DNA of 64,000 nucleotides from Anodontia alba (Eukaryota; Mollusca; Bivalvia; Lucinida; Lucinidae). Shown piece by piece: positions 54,163-64,000 of the stretch. Under the pieces are notes generated by a model that ran no database searches, was not told where the DNA came from, and saw only the letters and a list, made by a program, of their open reading frames with translations. The DNA lies in assembly GCA_964016985.1 (NCBI GenBank), contig OZ024828.1:84212308-84276307 (forward strand). Reading direction: 5' to 3'. Position numbers and translations under genes: made by a program. Position 1 is the stretch's first letter; each line of letters begins with the position of its first letter.

Positions 54163-54418
54163 TCCAGGGAGTGCCACAATCACAAACCGCAGCCCTTCCC
54201 AGACACCAAAAGGAAGAGGACACCGACAAATCCAAACAAGCACAAATCGAACAAACGTACGAAAAGCACTAAGATTAGCTCTCTCTTCCCCAAGCGAGGT
54301 AATCGCAATACTAAAAGGACTGAAAACACAAGAACAAAATGACACATGGAAAGACATACAACAAATCGCCTCGTAGAATAAACCACAAAGCAACAAAGAA
54401 TAAGACTATCACCGGGAC
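54163..54418 (-). mobile_element. Family R copy abutting the RT fragment
   Basis: Minus-strand UTR segment from CCAGGGAGTGCCACAATC to ACACCGGGACC. It lacks the usual GGTAAGAGAAAAGT end and instead joins the RT coding fragment directly. The order 3' UTR then RT in one orientation is what a head-to-tail or recombined junction would give. Confidence 0.75.
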
Positions 54419-54949
54419 CTTTTGAAAAGTCTCGAAATGGGCTCAATGATCTCAAAGGACCAGAAAATATAAACCAGGCTATAGTAAATTCTTAATTAAA
54501 TGTGGAAAACCTGAATAAATAAAATTTGCAACGATATTTTACCTCTTTTTAGTGTATATAGCGTTTTCGTTAGTGTTGATTTCGCTTAAAAAGACACGTG
54601 TATATGATATAAACCATATAGCTATGCTGAGGTAAGTGGAGACATTTATGGCCGCCACATTGCACTGTTGCCAGTTACAGGGTAGATAACTAGACACCTA
54701 TCTAGAATATCTAGAAGATATTCATTGAAAATACAACTACTGTGCATTATTTATTACTTTACCAACCTAAACAATTTGCTAGGTTCTTATGCAATTATTT
54801 ACAATTATATAAGCAAATAGCATCCCACCCACCCCTGATCTAACAATATAGTTCTGTATTTATTGCATATGGACATTGATGCAGTATACGTGGAATACAC
54901 AAACTCAGAAAAGTCAGATTCAACACGTTGCTACGAACATCATGGCAAA

Positions 54950-55263
54950 TGTGCATTACTTGGTAAGCATGCTTCGCCCATCTTGCCCATCAGTCTGAAC
55001 AGAGATTTGGAAAAATAGAAAATAGAAAATTAGTTATCCTGGGCTTACAAAGACTGCTTATGGTTTGGATGTCAAAAAATATCTGGAAACAGTCGCATTG
55101 TAGGGACTGACAAGGCCATGATGCCTCCCATGGAACTTCTTAAGTGCTAACACCATTGCAATTCTTTGACATCCCTGTGTCAACAGTTTTGTTGTTGTGG
55201 TGAGCAGCCTTTCTCGTTCGATACAGTCCTGATACTCAGAGCAGGCCCTAGCATAACGGATTA
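54950..55263 (-). pseudogene. Reverse-transcriptase C-terminal fragment, family B, second copy
   Basis: The minus strand reads RYARACSEYQDCIERERLLT, then KLLTQGCQRIAMVLALKKFH and GRHHGLVSPYNATVSRYF, then decays. It ends near GTAAGCATGCTTCGCCCATC, the shared 3' sequence. At 55263 a rearranged family A MITE abuts it, right after GCATAACGGATTAA. Confidence 0.75.
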
Positions 55264-55508
55264 ATATCGCGAAAACATACCTATATAAAACCCCACTTTT
55301 ATATAGGAAAACTGGGGTTTACTGGGGTAATTGGTATAATTACGAAAACACGCTTATTCGAAAACGTCGTGGCGGTTCTAACGAGCACCGACAATCTATG
55401 TTTTAATCAGATATAAGAAAAATAATGAATACCTATGTAAACCCCAGTTTTACTATATCAAAGTGGGGTTTAACGGGGTCAAAATTATATAGGTAAGTTT
55501 TCGTGATG
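55264..55508. mobile_element. Hairpin MITE family A, copy 13, rearranged
   Basis: Two overlapping pieces: one end with GAAAACATACCTATATAA and the AACCCC hairpin (55264-55330), then a second, centrally deleted copy (about 55337-55508) from TATAATTACGAAAACACGC to AGGTAAGTTTTCGTGATG. The second piece and the next ~110 bp recur at 60045-60318. Confidence 0.85.
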
Positions 55509-55617
55509 ATCCTTACATATTTATGGACGAAATGACAGACACTCATGTTTACATGAAATGTCGCACTAGGCTTGATATAGATGCAAAGCAGATATTTAAT
55601 GAAGTGTATGATATATG
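55509..55617 (+). repeat. Flank duplicated with 60210-60318
   Basis: GACGAAATGACAGACACTCA and AGGCTTGATATAGATGCAAA are shared with the sequence right of MITE copy 15. The MITE and this flank were therefore copied together. Confidence 0.85.
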
Positions 55618-55639
55618 TGGATCTTGTTCGTTCGTCTGT

Positions 55640-58455
55640 CATTACTGATAATGACCAATCCTAATCAATTGTGTGATGTGTTATTATTTGTGTGTTCTAA
55701 AATGGCTGATGAGACCAATCTTAGCTCTAAGCTGCAGGTTGCAGATAGAACAAGAGAGATCTGAGAACGACAGCTCTGTTGGTGATGCCTTAGCTCTTAC
55801 TTTCCGTTGTGCACTTCGGTCCCAAATACTACCACGTAGCAGGCCAAATGTTGCACTAGCTTTGGCAATCCTAACATTGACTTCATCATCAATGTTCACA
55901 ACTCTAGACAATGTGCATCCAAGGTAGGTGAACTTGTCTACTGCTTGCAATCGTTGACCTTTTACTGTGATGGTAGGCTCCTTGTAAGGCTTTCCAGGAG
56001 CTGGCTGATATACTACCTCAGTCTTTTTGATGCTGATTGTGAAGTCATAGCTGTCACATGAATCAGATACTTGATCCACACCTTTTTGCATTATCTCTTC
56101 TGTTGGGGTACCCTTTGCCATGTCCTCAGCAAAGACGAACTCATCTAGTACCTTTGTCTGCACTTTGGATTTAGCTTGCAACCTTCTTAGATTGAAAAGT
56201 TTCCAATCAAAGCAATACCAAATAGATATACCATTGTCATCATCCTGGAAAGCATTTGTAAGCATGGCAGAAAAAACCATGCTGAACAATGTTGAAGCTA
56301 TTACACAGTCTTGCTTAACTCCATTTGTCACAGGGATTGGATCAGAAAACTCGCCATCATTTTGGACCCTTGCAAGCATACCATCATGGAACTGCCGCAC
56401 CATTGCTATGAATCTGGCAGGACAGCCAAAATTTTCCAAAGTCCCTCACGACTGACTGTGTCAAATGCTTTGGTAAGGTCGACAAAGGTCATGTAGAGGT
56501 CCACATTCTCTTCCTGGAATTTTTCTTGAAGCTGTCGTGCTGTAAAGATCATGTCTATTGTTCCTCTATTTTTCCTGAATCCACACTGGCTTTCTGGTAG
56601 AAGCCCTGATTGTTCAAGGTGTTCATTCAATCGATTCAGTAGGAACCAAGCAAGGATCTTCCAAAGAGATGCCTCGATGGTTGTTACAGACTTGAGGATT
56701 CCTTTTTCTTTTGAATAGGTGGATAATTGTTGCATCCTTGAATTTTTTAGGGATGGCTTCTTTTTTCCACATAATGTGAAATAACTTTGTCAGCAACTGG
56801 AGGACCTCCTGCTTTGTAGATCTCTGCAGGTATTGCATCTAATCCTGAAGCCTTGCCAGATGACAGGAGTTTTATTGCTTTCACTGTTTCAGAGACGGTT
56901 GGGAGCTCATCAAGCAGCGGATTACATTCCACCTATGGTAGTCTGTTGATAGCCTCATCATTGATAGATAAAGGCTGATTAAGGACACCATCAAAGTGTT
57001 CAGCCCATCATTTCAAGATAGCTTCTTTGTCAGTCAGACGACTAGTTCCATCTGCACTAAGGAGTGGGGTGGTTCCTGAGCCCTGGGGACCATATATTGT
57101 CTTGAAGGCATCAAAGAGCTTTTTCATATCCTTTCTGTCTGCAAAGGACTGGATTTCATCAGCCGTTTTGCTCAGCCAGGAGTCTTGCATGTTTCTGAGC
57201 CTAGTCTGTACTGTCATGCATATGTTTGAACAGGCAGTTTCCTCTTCCTCTTGGGGTCTTGGAAGGGCTGCGGTTTGTAATTGTGACACTCCCTGGACTT
57301 TTCTCTTACCTTTTTTACTAGATACTGAACTGGTATTTCTGATGTAAGCCTTATGTTTTTGGTGATTCTCTTTGGTGTTTCTCTTCAAAGAGTCCCTGGA
57401 TTTCTTTGTCATTCTCATCAACCCAATCTTTTTTGTCATTTTCATCAAACCAATCTTGGTGTTTGCGAGATACTGGTCCTAGGCAATCCATTGCTGAAGA
57501 GTGAACGGTTTCTCTGAAGGCTGTCCAGCTCTCATCTACATCTTCTGAACTGTGTTCCAGTGCATCTAAACGGCTGCAGATATCGTTGACGAATGCTTGC
57601 CTCTTGCTGTCTTGTTTCAACTTGGAGACATCAAATTTCTTTGGCATCTTCTTGCCCTGTGGTCGTTGTACAGGCTGAATGCGCAGGTTGAGTTTTCTGA
57701 CAACTAGCCTGTGATCTGTCCAACAGTCTGCACCACACATAGTCTTAGTCACTCTGACATCCTGTCTGTCCTTCCTTCGCACTATGACATAGTCAATGAG
57801 ATGCCAGTGTTTGGAGCGAGGGTGCATCCATGATGTCTTTCTGCGAGTTGGTAGACGGAAGACTGCTGGTGATCAATAATTCATGCTCTGCACACTTCCT
57901 TAAAAGAAGGAGTCTATTGCTGTTGCATTTCCCTACACCTTCAGATCCAATCACTCCTTCCCAGATCTGGTGGTCTGTGCACACTCTGGCATTGAAGTCC
58001 CCGAGGAGGATGAGTTTGTCTGTCCGGGGTGCTGCAGAAATCATCCAGATCATCATAGAATGTCTTTAACCTCATCTGGGTTGGTCATTGTGGGTGCATA
58101 GGCACTTACAATTGTTACATGCCTCTTGCCAGATAAAGGAAGTCTCAGCGTCATCAGGAGGTCATTTATGCCTTTTGGAAGTCCTTGATGACGAGGTGTG
58201 ACTTGATGGCGAATCCTACTCCTGCTTCACGCCGCTCATCTTTCTTGCATGCACTCCAGAAGAAAGTGTAGCCAGCACCAACTTCTTTTAAAAGTCCTTC
58301 TTCTGCAAGGCGAGTCTCACTCAAAGCTGCAATCTCGACTTTGTAGCGGTCGTTCTCGAACAAATATTGCTGTTCTTCGCTGAGGTCTGTCAGAACCATA
58401 ACTGTCAATTAGGGTGCGCACATTCCAAGCGCCGATAGTTAAAGGTATCACCTTC
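55640..58455 (-). pseudogene. Decayed LINE (RTE/CFDP2-like): endonuclease, RT, C-terminal zinc finger
   Basis: Read on the minus strand from an ATG at 58455. The APE endonuclease has TIGAWNVRTL, AALSETRLAEEG, LLGDFNARVC and ADCWTDHRLV. RT motifs include CNNHRGISL, QCGFRKNRGTIDMIF, TFVDLTKAFDTV and NGVKQDCVIASTLFSMVFSA. The catalytic box reads FAEDM, with Glu where the second of the expected aspartate pair belongs. About 200 codons after GSIWDRS are deleted and the frame resumes before a C2H2 finger (CSICNLQLRAKIGLISHFRT). Several frameshifts and stops, plus a nested family R insertion at 57236-57317, make it dead. A CFDP2-type LINE is the closest family I know. Confidence 0.85.
57236..57317 (+). 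mobile_element. Family R 3' end (~75 bp) inserted in the LINE endonuclease/RT linker
   Basis: TTTCCTCTTCCTCTTGGGGT, AGGGCTGCGGTTTGTAATTG and CCTGGACTTTTCTCTTACC plus T run, plus-strand, opposite to the LINE. Removing it brings together LINE sequence on either side. The smallest family R copy in the window. Confidence 0.85.
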
Positions 58456-59040
58456 ATCTTCTTTTTTCTTTTTCGACCGCTAAGTGAGATTCCCGCTGAT
58501 CGCGGTTAACCAGCCGTGAGTTTTGAAGCAGGCAATTGTTTAGGGCACCTTTTCTAGCCCCTTCCCCATGTTACGGGGTGAGCAGTGCGATCCTAAAAAG
58601 GTCTGCTCAGTCGCTCAGCTCGGCTGCCGAATTCCCCATACTGCTTTGCTCTTAAGGAAAGCGACCATATAGAACCAAGCCGCCTGTGTGCAGGTCCGCA
58701 ACTACAGCTTCCAGTGTTTCCTCACTTGCTGCTTTGCCGCTCGCCCATCGCCACAGGGCTTTTGTATGATTTGCATATGTGTGCTTGCTGTGAATCTGTG
58801 TTGCTGATTAAGATGACATGCACTGTGAATTGGATTATAGTGAGGGAGAGGCGTGCAGCGTCAACCTCACTCTCTCGTCCTGACCTAGCTGGATCCAGAG
58901 GCAAGACAGTGTCAGGACATCTGGAGCTAAGCCCGGATGCAGTGGATGACCATGACTTCTTTTGTGCCTTGTCATGCTCTCCATGCTCCACAACATGCTG
59001 CTGCATCGCCATTTGGGCTGTTGAATCATAGCAATGATTC
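58456..59040 (-). mobile_element. Probable LINE 5' UTR
   Basis: GC-richer sequence upstream of the endonuclease start, containing GGGGAATTCGGCAGCCGAGC, CTGAGCGACTGAGCAGAC and GTCCTGACACTGTCTTGCC (minus strand). Frames here (58722-59012 minus, 58714-59031 plus) show no domain. The end near 59040 is inferred from the change in composition. Confidence 0.5.
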
Positions 59041-59224
59041 CCTCCGCCCAGCTGCCGAAGCAGACTTTATATAACTGGAACAGGCAAATCCGGATATGCA
59101 GGTTTTCGTTTGGTTGCCAACTTCTAGATGGATTGCCGACCAGGGCTTGAGAGCTCCATCTACCCTAAATATTGCTACACAGATTCGGTGAACAGCTATA
59201 TAGAAGCAGTAACTTAAATGTCTT

Positions 59225-59256
59225 ATGTAAATCTTAGTCAATTACTATCCACATAA
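59225..59256. repeat. 31-bp direct repeat shared with 60325-60353
   Basis: ATCTTAGTCAATTACTATCC then ACATAAT occurs at both places, ~1.1 kb apart, bracketing MITE copies 14 and 15. Confidence 0.85.
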
Positions 59257-59332
59257 TATTTGGTGGGTTATCCCATTTATGCCTAGCGTCCCATTAAAAT
59301 GACATTGGCAAACAGTGTAGACCAAGATTAGA

Positions 59333-59530
59333 TACAGTATTTGTCTTATTTTTGCTCAAAAACACAGATTGTGTACTCATTAGAACCGCCTCGTCGATGC
59401 GGTTATAACGAGTACTCACAATCTATGTTTTTGAGTAGAAATATGAAAAATATCAGAATTTTTATCAGAAAACTTTCAGTTTTGGGTGGTGAAATTTTCA
59501 ATATATTTGAATAGGCTTGTTTTTTATCAT
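59333..59530. mobile_element. Hairpin MITE family A, copy 14, 5'-truncated
   Basis: Starts at TATTTGTCTTATTTTTGCTC, with a short-armed palindrome (AGATTGTGTACTCATTAGAA) and right end AATAGGCTTGTTTTTTATCATG. The left third is missing and the right end is eroded. Confidence 0.85.
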
Positions 59531-59534
59531 GACC

Positions 59535-60044
59535 GTCAAATATTTCTGCTAGTTAAGTCATCCCTTTTGTCGTAAAGTGAAAACGAAATAATAAGGGGAA
59601 TAACGGACACAGTCTTTTAAAAATAGTTCATAGCAATATACATTCCCTTGAAGTTAAATGTTCATTGCAGTTTTAACATTAATGAATTCCGAAGTTTTAC
59701 CCCAAGCATATTTTGAAACGATTCATTTCAAACACGTTTTCAAATAGCTTACGATACCTATTTATTTCATCATTGATTTTTCCAATGACGGAGATATTTA
59801 AGTTTGAAATATATGCAATCATATACACATATCATTTACAAGTCACCTTGCTACATGTAAAATGTATTTTTTCTACTGGCCGCTCTATGACAGTTCCTCT
59901 GTTGCAGTTCTTATTTTTCTTTTTATTATTATTATTTTTTATTATTTTTTTATTATTATTTTTTTTGTGCGTCGGTGGTTTGATATGTGGCGTTTGTTTT
60001 GTCATTGTTTGTTCTTTATCTCTCCTGTGTGTTATTTCATTGGT
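59535..60044. other. No gene seen; family R-related T-rich segment
   Basis: TGGCCGCTCTATGACAGTTC then CTCTGTTGCAG, a T-rich run and TGTGCGTCGGTGGTTTGATA resemble, in reverse complement, 41250-41440. Nothing coding was recognised. Confidence 0.45.
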
Positions 60045-60209
60045 AAAATTATGAAAACATGCTTATTCGAGAGCGCTTCTAACGTGTACCGACAATCTAT
60101 GTTTTGAGCAGATATAATGAAAATAATGAATACCTATGTAAACCCCTGTTTTACTATATAAAAGTGGGGTTAAACGGGTTCAAAATTATATAGGTAAGTT
60201 TTCGTGATG
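60045..60209. mobile_element. Hairpin MITE family A, copy 15, centrally deleted
   Basis: AAAATTATGAAAACATGCTT to AGGTAAGTTTTCGTGATG with most of the palindrome reduced to CTTCTAACGTGTACCGACAA. It is the same deleted form as the second piece at 55337-55508. Confidence 0.88.
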
Positions 60210-60359
60210 ATCCTCACATATTTATGGACGAAATGACAGACACTCATGTTTACATAAAATGTCTCACTAGGCTTGATATAGATGCAAAGCAGATATTTAA
60301 TGAAGTGTATGATATATGTACGTAGATCTTAGTCAATTACTATCCACATAATCACGGGG

Positions 60360-61780
60360 GTAATACCAAAATCGCTATCTGTGCTGTCGACCGAGCCGGT
60401 ACTGCGTAAAGCTGCTGTCGACCGAGAAATATGGTTTTCGACTGAGCAGTACGGATGTCGACAGAGGGACAACATGATTTTGACGCCCTTGGAGAGGCGA
60501 AATCGTAAGTTTTAACATTTACAAACGCTGTCGATTTTTTAAAGAGACACCGTGTTATTTATCTGTTCAACTATAGAGAGTTGTGACGCTGAAAAACACT
60601 ATAAAATACCGGTTCCTTCGAAAAAATAAATTTTCATAGAATATCATTAGTCTAATGCATTAAGAAAGGTACGAAAGCAATAAAACGCCTTATATATTTC
60701 ATCTACCATTTACGCTTCTACAACAAAGTGTGTTTGGAATAATTCATGCACCTGGAAGATTTTATGGACCTTTGAAAAATATCGGGATACGGACGTCGAT
60801 GACCAGCGATACGACTTCGATGGTATCGTTGTCTGAATGATACGGCTGTCGATGAAATACGAAAACTAGATTTCATGTACTGATGTTAAAATACATGATT
60901 TATTCTATCACTTACTGAAATCTGCACTATAAGGCAGATTTCACTGGGAGCCATGAAGAATATTGTATGTTTTGTGCGGACTGGTGTCTTAAAGTCGCAA
61001 CAGTCGCAAGAATAACTCTAACCTTAACTCTCCCATATGTAGTTCACACAACAGACTACAAGGCTGGTCACTGATGTAAATACTTAAACATATAAAGGCC
61101 AAATCAGATTAAAAACATAACTGCAAAATCTATGTTAAAGGAATAGGACTGCAAACATGTGCAAATACTCTTGAAGAATGATGTCGGAAAGAACACAGAC
61201 GCTTGAAGTTTAAATGCTAAAACAGGTCAAAATTTTTAATATTTCGGCTAGATGAGCCATTACGAAATTGCATATAGACTACGTCAATATTAACCTTGAT
61301 GTTTAGCATTTTGAGGGGGGTTTGAGCACAGCACTTCAAACGCCTGTGGAGAGAGGAACATTTCGCAACAAATATCATGACAATCGGTAGGGTTGCTCAG
61401 CAGATATGGCTCTTTGTGTAATTTGCAATGGCTGCCTCTGGCGGCTGCATGCTTTGAAATATTTTTGACGTGATCAAAGAAAACTACATATTTTCAGCAA
61501 ACGTTTCGGGGTTTCCACTCAATAAGAGACATTTTCCTTTGCACTGAATACAAGGATACATGTCCATTATCTGGCATTTTTCTAGATGCTGCCAATTTTG
61601 AGCGTATTTGCTTCAAAATGACTATTATTTATGCCAGGCTGAAGCCCAGCTTATCTATTTGAGGTTGTTTTTGTAAAATGTGTATGCATTTGGAGAACTC
61701 GGTTTTCTTCCAGTTTTATGGGGTTCTTAGTGGGGTTATATATAACAATTCACCTCCCACTTTTTTATTATTATTATTCA
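60360..61780. other. No gene seen; GTCGACCGAG motif cluster
   Basis: CTGTCGACCGAG, GTCGACAGAG, TTCGACTGAGCAG and GACGTCGATGACCAGCGATA cluster at 60380-60490 and 60780-60860. Apart from these words I see no repeat, exon or RNA gene. Confidence 0.45.
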
Positions 61781-61784
61781 AAAA

Positions 61785-62279
61785 AGGTAAGAGAAAAGTC
61801 CAGGGAGTGCCACAATCACAAACCGCAGCCCTTCCCAGACCCCAAGAGGAAGAGGAAACAGACAAATCTAAACAGGCACAAACCGAACAAACGTACGACA
61901 AGCACTAAGAATAGCTCTCTCTTCCCCAAGCGAGGTAGTCGCAATATTAAAAGGACTGAAAAACACAAAATGACACACGGAAAGACATACAACAAATCGC
62001 CTCGTAGAATAAACCACAAAGCAACAAAGAGTAAGACTAACACGGCGGTCCAAGCTACTCCTAATACAGAAATACATAAAAATTCAGTTCGCATAAAAGC
62101 TCCCAAATCAGTCAATGCATCAAAGCGAAACCATAAAAATCAAATTAATCACTATAATAAACAAAGACGAGCACTCATGGTAATTCTACTGTATGCCAGA
62201 GTAAATGAAAACCAATAGTTGAACCACGGCGGGCCAAGCCAAAAACATATCGTCAAGCCCCAACCCACTGGTTAAAGTT
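61785..62279 (-). mobile_element. Family R retroelement 3' UTR, internally deleted
   Basis: Minus-strand copy from AAAAAAGGTAAGAGAAAAGT through GAGGTAGTCGCAATATTAA to AACACGGCGGTCC, where ~110 bp are missing, then GCTACTCCTAATACAGAAAT to the RT stop. Continuous with the RT fragment at 62280-62835. Confidence 0.85.
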
Positions 62280-62835
62280 TTACGAAGAGGCCGTCATTGA
62301 GTCTGAGGCCCGAACCGCCGTCGTGCAATTAAAGAGTGAAGCATAGCCATCAACAATGATTGGGTTGACAACTAAGCATACAGTCTGCCGCATAATATCC
62401 AGGCTATAGCCAATTTTTTTATAACGGTTAATAAATTTTCTGAATTGCTCCGAAAAGTTAGATTTACCTACAATTTTTCTAAATCTGTACACTAAGTCAC
62501 CGTAAAATTCTGGTTCCGATATACCTTGTTGCAGAAGTGTTTTCAGACTGACGCTTTATTTTTCTAACAAGGCACTGTGTCTGCGATAAAATTTCGAAAA
62601 CGCCTTACGAAGCTTAAAATAACGATAGCCCTGCCTAAGAAGTTTGGCAGTAAGGGCTTTATTACGGTAGTTAGTCATTAAGATTTGAAGAAGCTCTGGC
62701 GAATCTTATAAGTTGAGATATGTATACCCCATATGAGGTACGCCGGGGGACATCGCCATCCAGAAAAGGGAAATTGACTGTATCAAAATCAAAATCGTCC
62801 CGTTTATCATAAATTTTGGTGGAAACTGTACCATT
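62280..62835 (-). pseudogene. Reverse-transcriptase C-terminal fragment, family R
   Basis: The minus strand reads, with frameshifts, TKIYDKRDDFDFDTVNFPF, LDGDVPRRTSYGVYISQLIR, KLLRQGYRYFKLRKAFSKFY, and an open end YRFRKIVGKSNFSEQF...LFNCTTAVRASDSMTASS. It aligns with the fragment at 10285-10824, which has the same C-terminus and the same UTR, so the two define the family. The YDKRDDF and YGVYISQLIR words link it to family B RT at 53.7 kb. Confidence 0.78.
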
Positions 62836-62849
62836 AGATGTACATAGAT

Positions 62850-64000
62850 TCTAATCTACGAAAGGTGATTGTAAAGTGCAAACTCTGGCACTTGAAATAA
62901 TAACACCATTATTATGCAAAGTCACACTTTTGCAACAGAGAACTGTGTTATTGGTAACAAAGTGAAATAAAAAAACAGCAAAGTGAAATAAAAAAAAATG
63001 GGAAGTACTGTGTAGAATGAATGTAGCAATGTGGGTTTTGCTCATTTAAAAGAGAAATGAGCAGTTTTCCCGTAGGAGCCCCAATATTGACCATTCGACC
63101 TGAAATGAGCTTGTTGCTGTCAATATTCGTACACGTACATTTGAATTTTTTCATTTCGTTTTCTTCGCCGTACTACGAAGAAGAAACAAAAGATATTTTT
63201 CTTTGTTTACGATTGGAAATATGCATTCTCAAATCGAACGGATTATAAGCTGGTTTAATAATACAGTTTAATTTGATAGTCAAGCATGGAAAGATTTGGG
63301 TCGAAAGAAAACGTTATGAGTGGAGAAAAGAACGAAACACTGCTATATAGATGATTTCGGATATAGTATGTTCGGCCTAGGCTATGGATGGCGACATTTA
63401 ATTATGTATGCGGGCTAGAAAACAGACGATCATAGTTGATTTTTTTTTTCATAGCTCTGATAACGTCTATATTTTTTTTTATCGTAGAGTATTGCGATAA
63501 TTTATATAATTACAACCTTTCATAAATTATAACATTTTTTCACTATACTACGATCTATAGGGAGCTAAGTAATGCATGACAGATTAGCTTCCCGGCGTAT
63601 TGATGCTTTGCATCAATGTTTTCTTGTTTCATATTTGAGATTGTAATCTTATGACGTGATCAGCTCATAACCTCGCGGACTCACACAACAGAATTTTTAG
63701 ACCTCTATAATTTCCTTATAAATTTGGACGGATTACATGAAATTTGCGTCAAAATGATTCTCATTCCAAGACCATTCTTCATGTACATGTTTGTTATCCT
63801 ACTTCTAAGTTTAAAATGTTGACTGATTTGACATTTACGTATATATGTGTGATTTCAGGTTAACGTACTAGTTGCGCCCATTCCTGGACTTTCCGTGACG
63901 CATTTGGTGTAACGTCGAAATGTTTGCATACATATGCTACTACTGTTCGTATAAGTGCACTGCCCATCACGAATTCATTGAACATGCGTGCTCAATGCAT
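62850..64000. other. No gene seen
   Basis: AT-rich DNA. A tandem AGTGAAATAAAAAAACAGCA-type duplication lies at about 62959-62998. No exon, repeat family or RNA gene was recognised to the window end. Confidence 0.5.

Noticed and set aside
52264..54376. Plus-strand frames with KVQGVPQSQTAALP
   Set aside because: Antisense reading of family R UTR copies; the same words appear at each copy.
58714..59031. Overlapping ~100-codon frames on both strands
   Set aside because: They lie in the GC-richer presumed LINE 5' UTR and show no recognisable domain.
61678..62218. 166-codon plus-strand frame
   Set aside because: It is antisense to a family R UTR copy and has no domain.

Overview
The window is eukaryotic and animal. 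It is AT-rich and has split genes with GT-AG introns, a secretory receptor built from SRCR and EGF modules, and dense non-LTR, LTR and DNA-transposon debris. Array-bearing elements with (ACGG)n tails, dispersed hairpin MITEs and this receptor type together suggest a mollusc, probably a bivalve. That is inference; no sequence here names the species. I recognised no rRNA, tRNA, CRISPR array or bacterial-type operon.

Host gene (minus strand, 37642 down to 15791). I assembled one gene from seven exons whose splice phases all agree: a signal-peptide exon, two SRCR domains each split over two exons, an EGF/calcium-binding-EGF exon, and a last exon with a transmembrane helix, short tail and stop. 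The joined CDS is 1020 bp (339 aa), a type I membrane protein. Three of the exons are invisible or nearly so to ORF finding. Its introns (1.3-6.7 kb) are full of transposons.

Left part (1-15 kb). This holds hairpin MITEs, a pogo-like MITE with TA target duplication, a 9-unit tandem array bounded by a 12-bp inverted repeat (2629-4548), and a Ty3/gypsy retrotransposon (5492-8835). The Ty3/gypsy copy has a 152-bp 3' LTR and a 5-bp target duplication, but it lacks gag, most of protease and most of the 5' LTR, and its pol carries one in-frame stop. A reverse-transcriptase 3' fragment with its long 3' UTR follows (10.3-11.4 kb), then a GGGCCC-ended MITE and a second array-bearing element.

Middle (15-42 kb). 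Besides the receptor gene there are further array-bearing elements (one nested in another), RT fragments, two (TA)n tracts, many hairpin MITEs and an inverted pair of ~0.5-kb repeats.

Right part (42-64 kb). A 24-bp satellite is split by a 2.8-kb array-bearing element. Around it lie many 5'-truncated copies of one retroelement 3' end (family R), a 218-bp foldback element with a perfect 9-bp target duplication, a second pogo-like MITE, RT fragments interrupted by family R copies, and a decayed RTE/CFDP2-type LINE (55.6-58.5 kb) that itself carries a ~75-bp family R insertion.

Two patterns dominate. (1) At least seven elements share one layout: a GC-rich subterminal inverted repeat, tandem internal units, usually an ACGG-type minisatellite, then a terminal hairpin. 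This resembles the bivalve 'pearl'/Helentron-associated elements. (2) A ~280-bp MITE with a near-perfect ~65-bp central palindrome occurs about 15 times. Nested insertions give a relative order of events at several loci.
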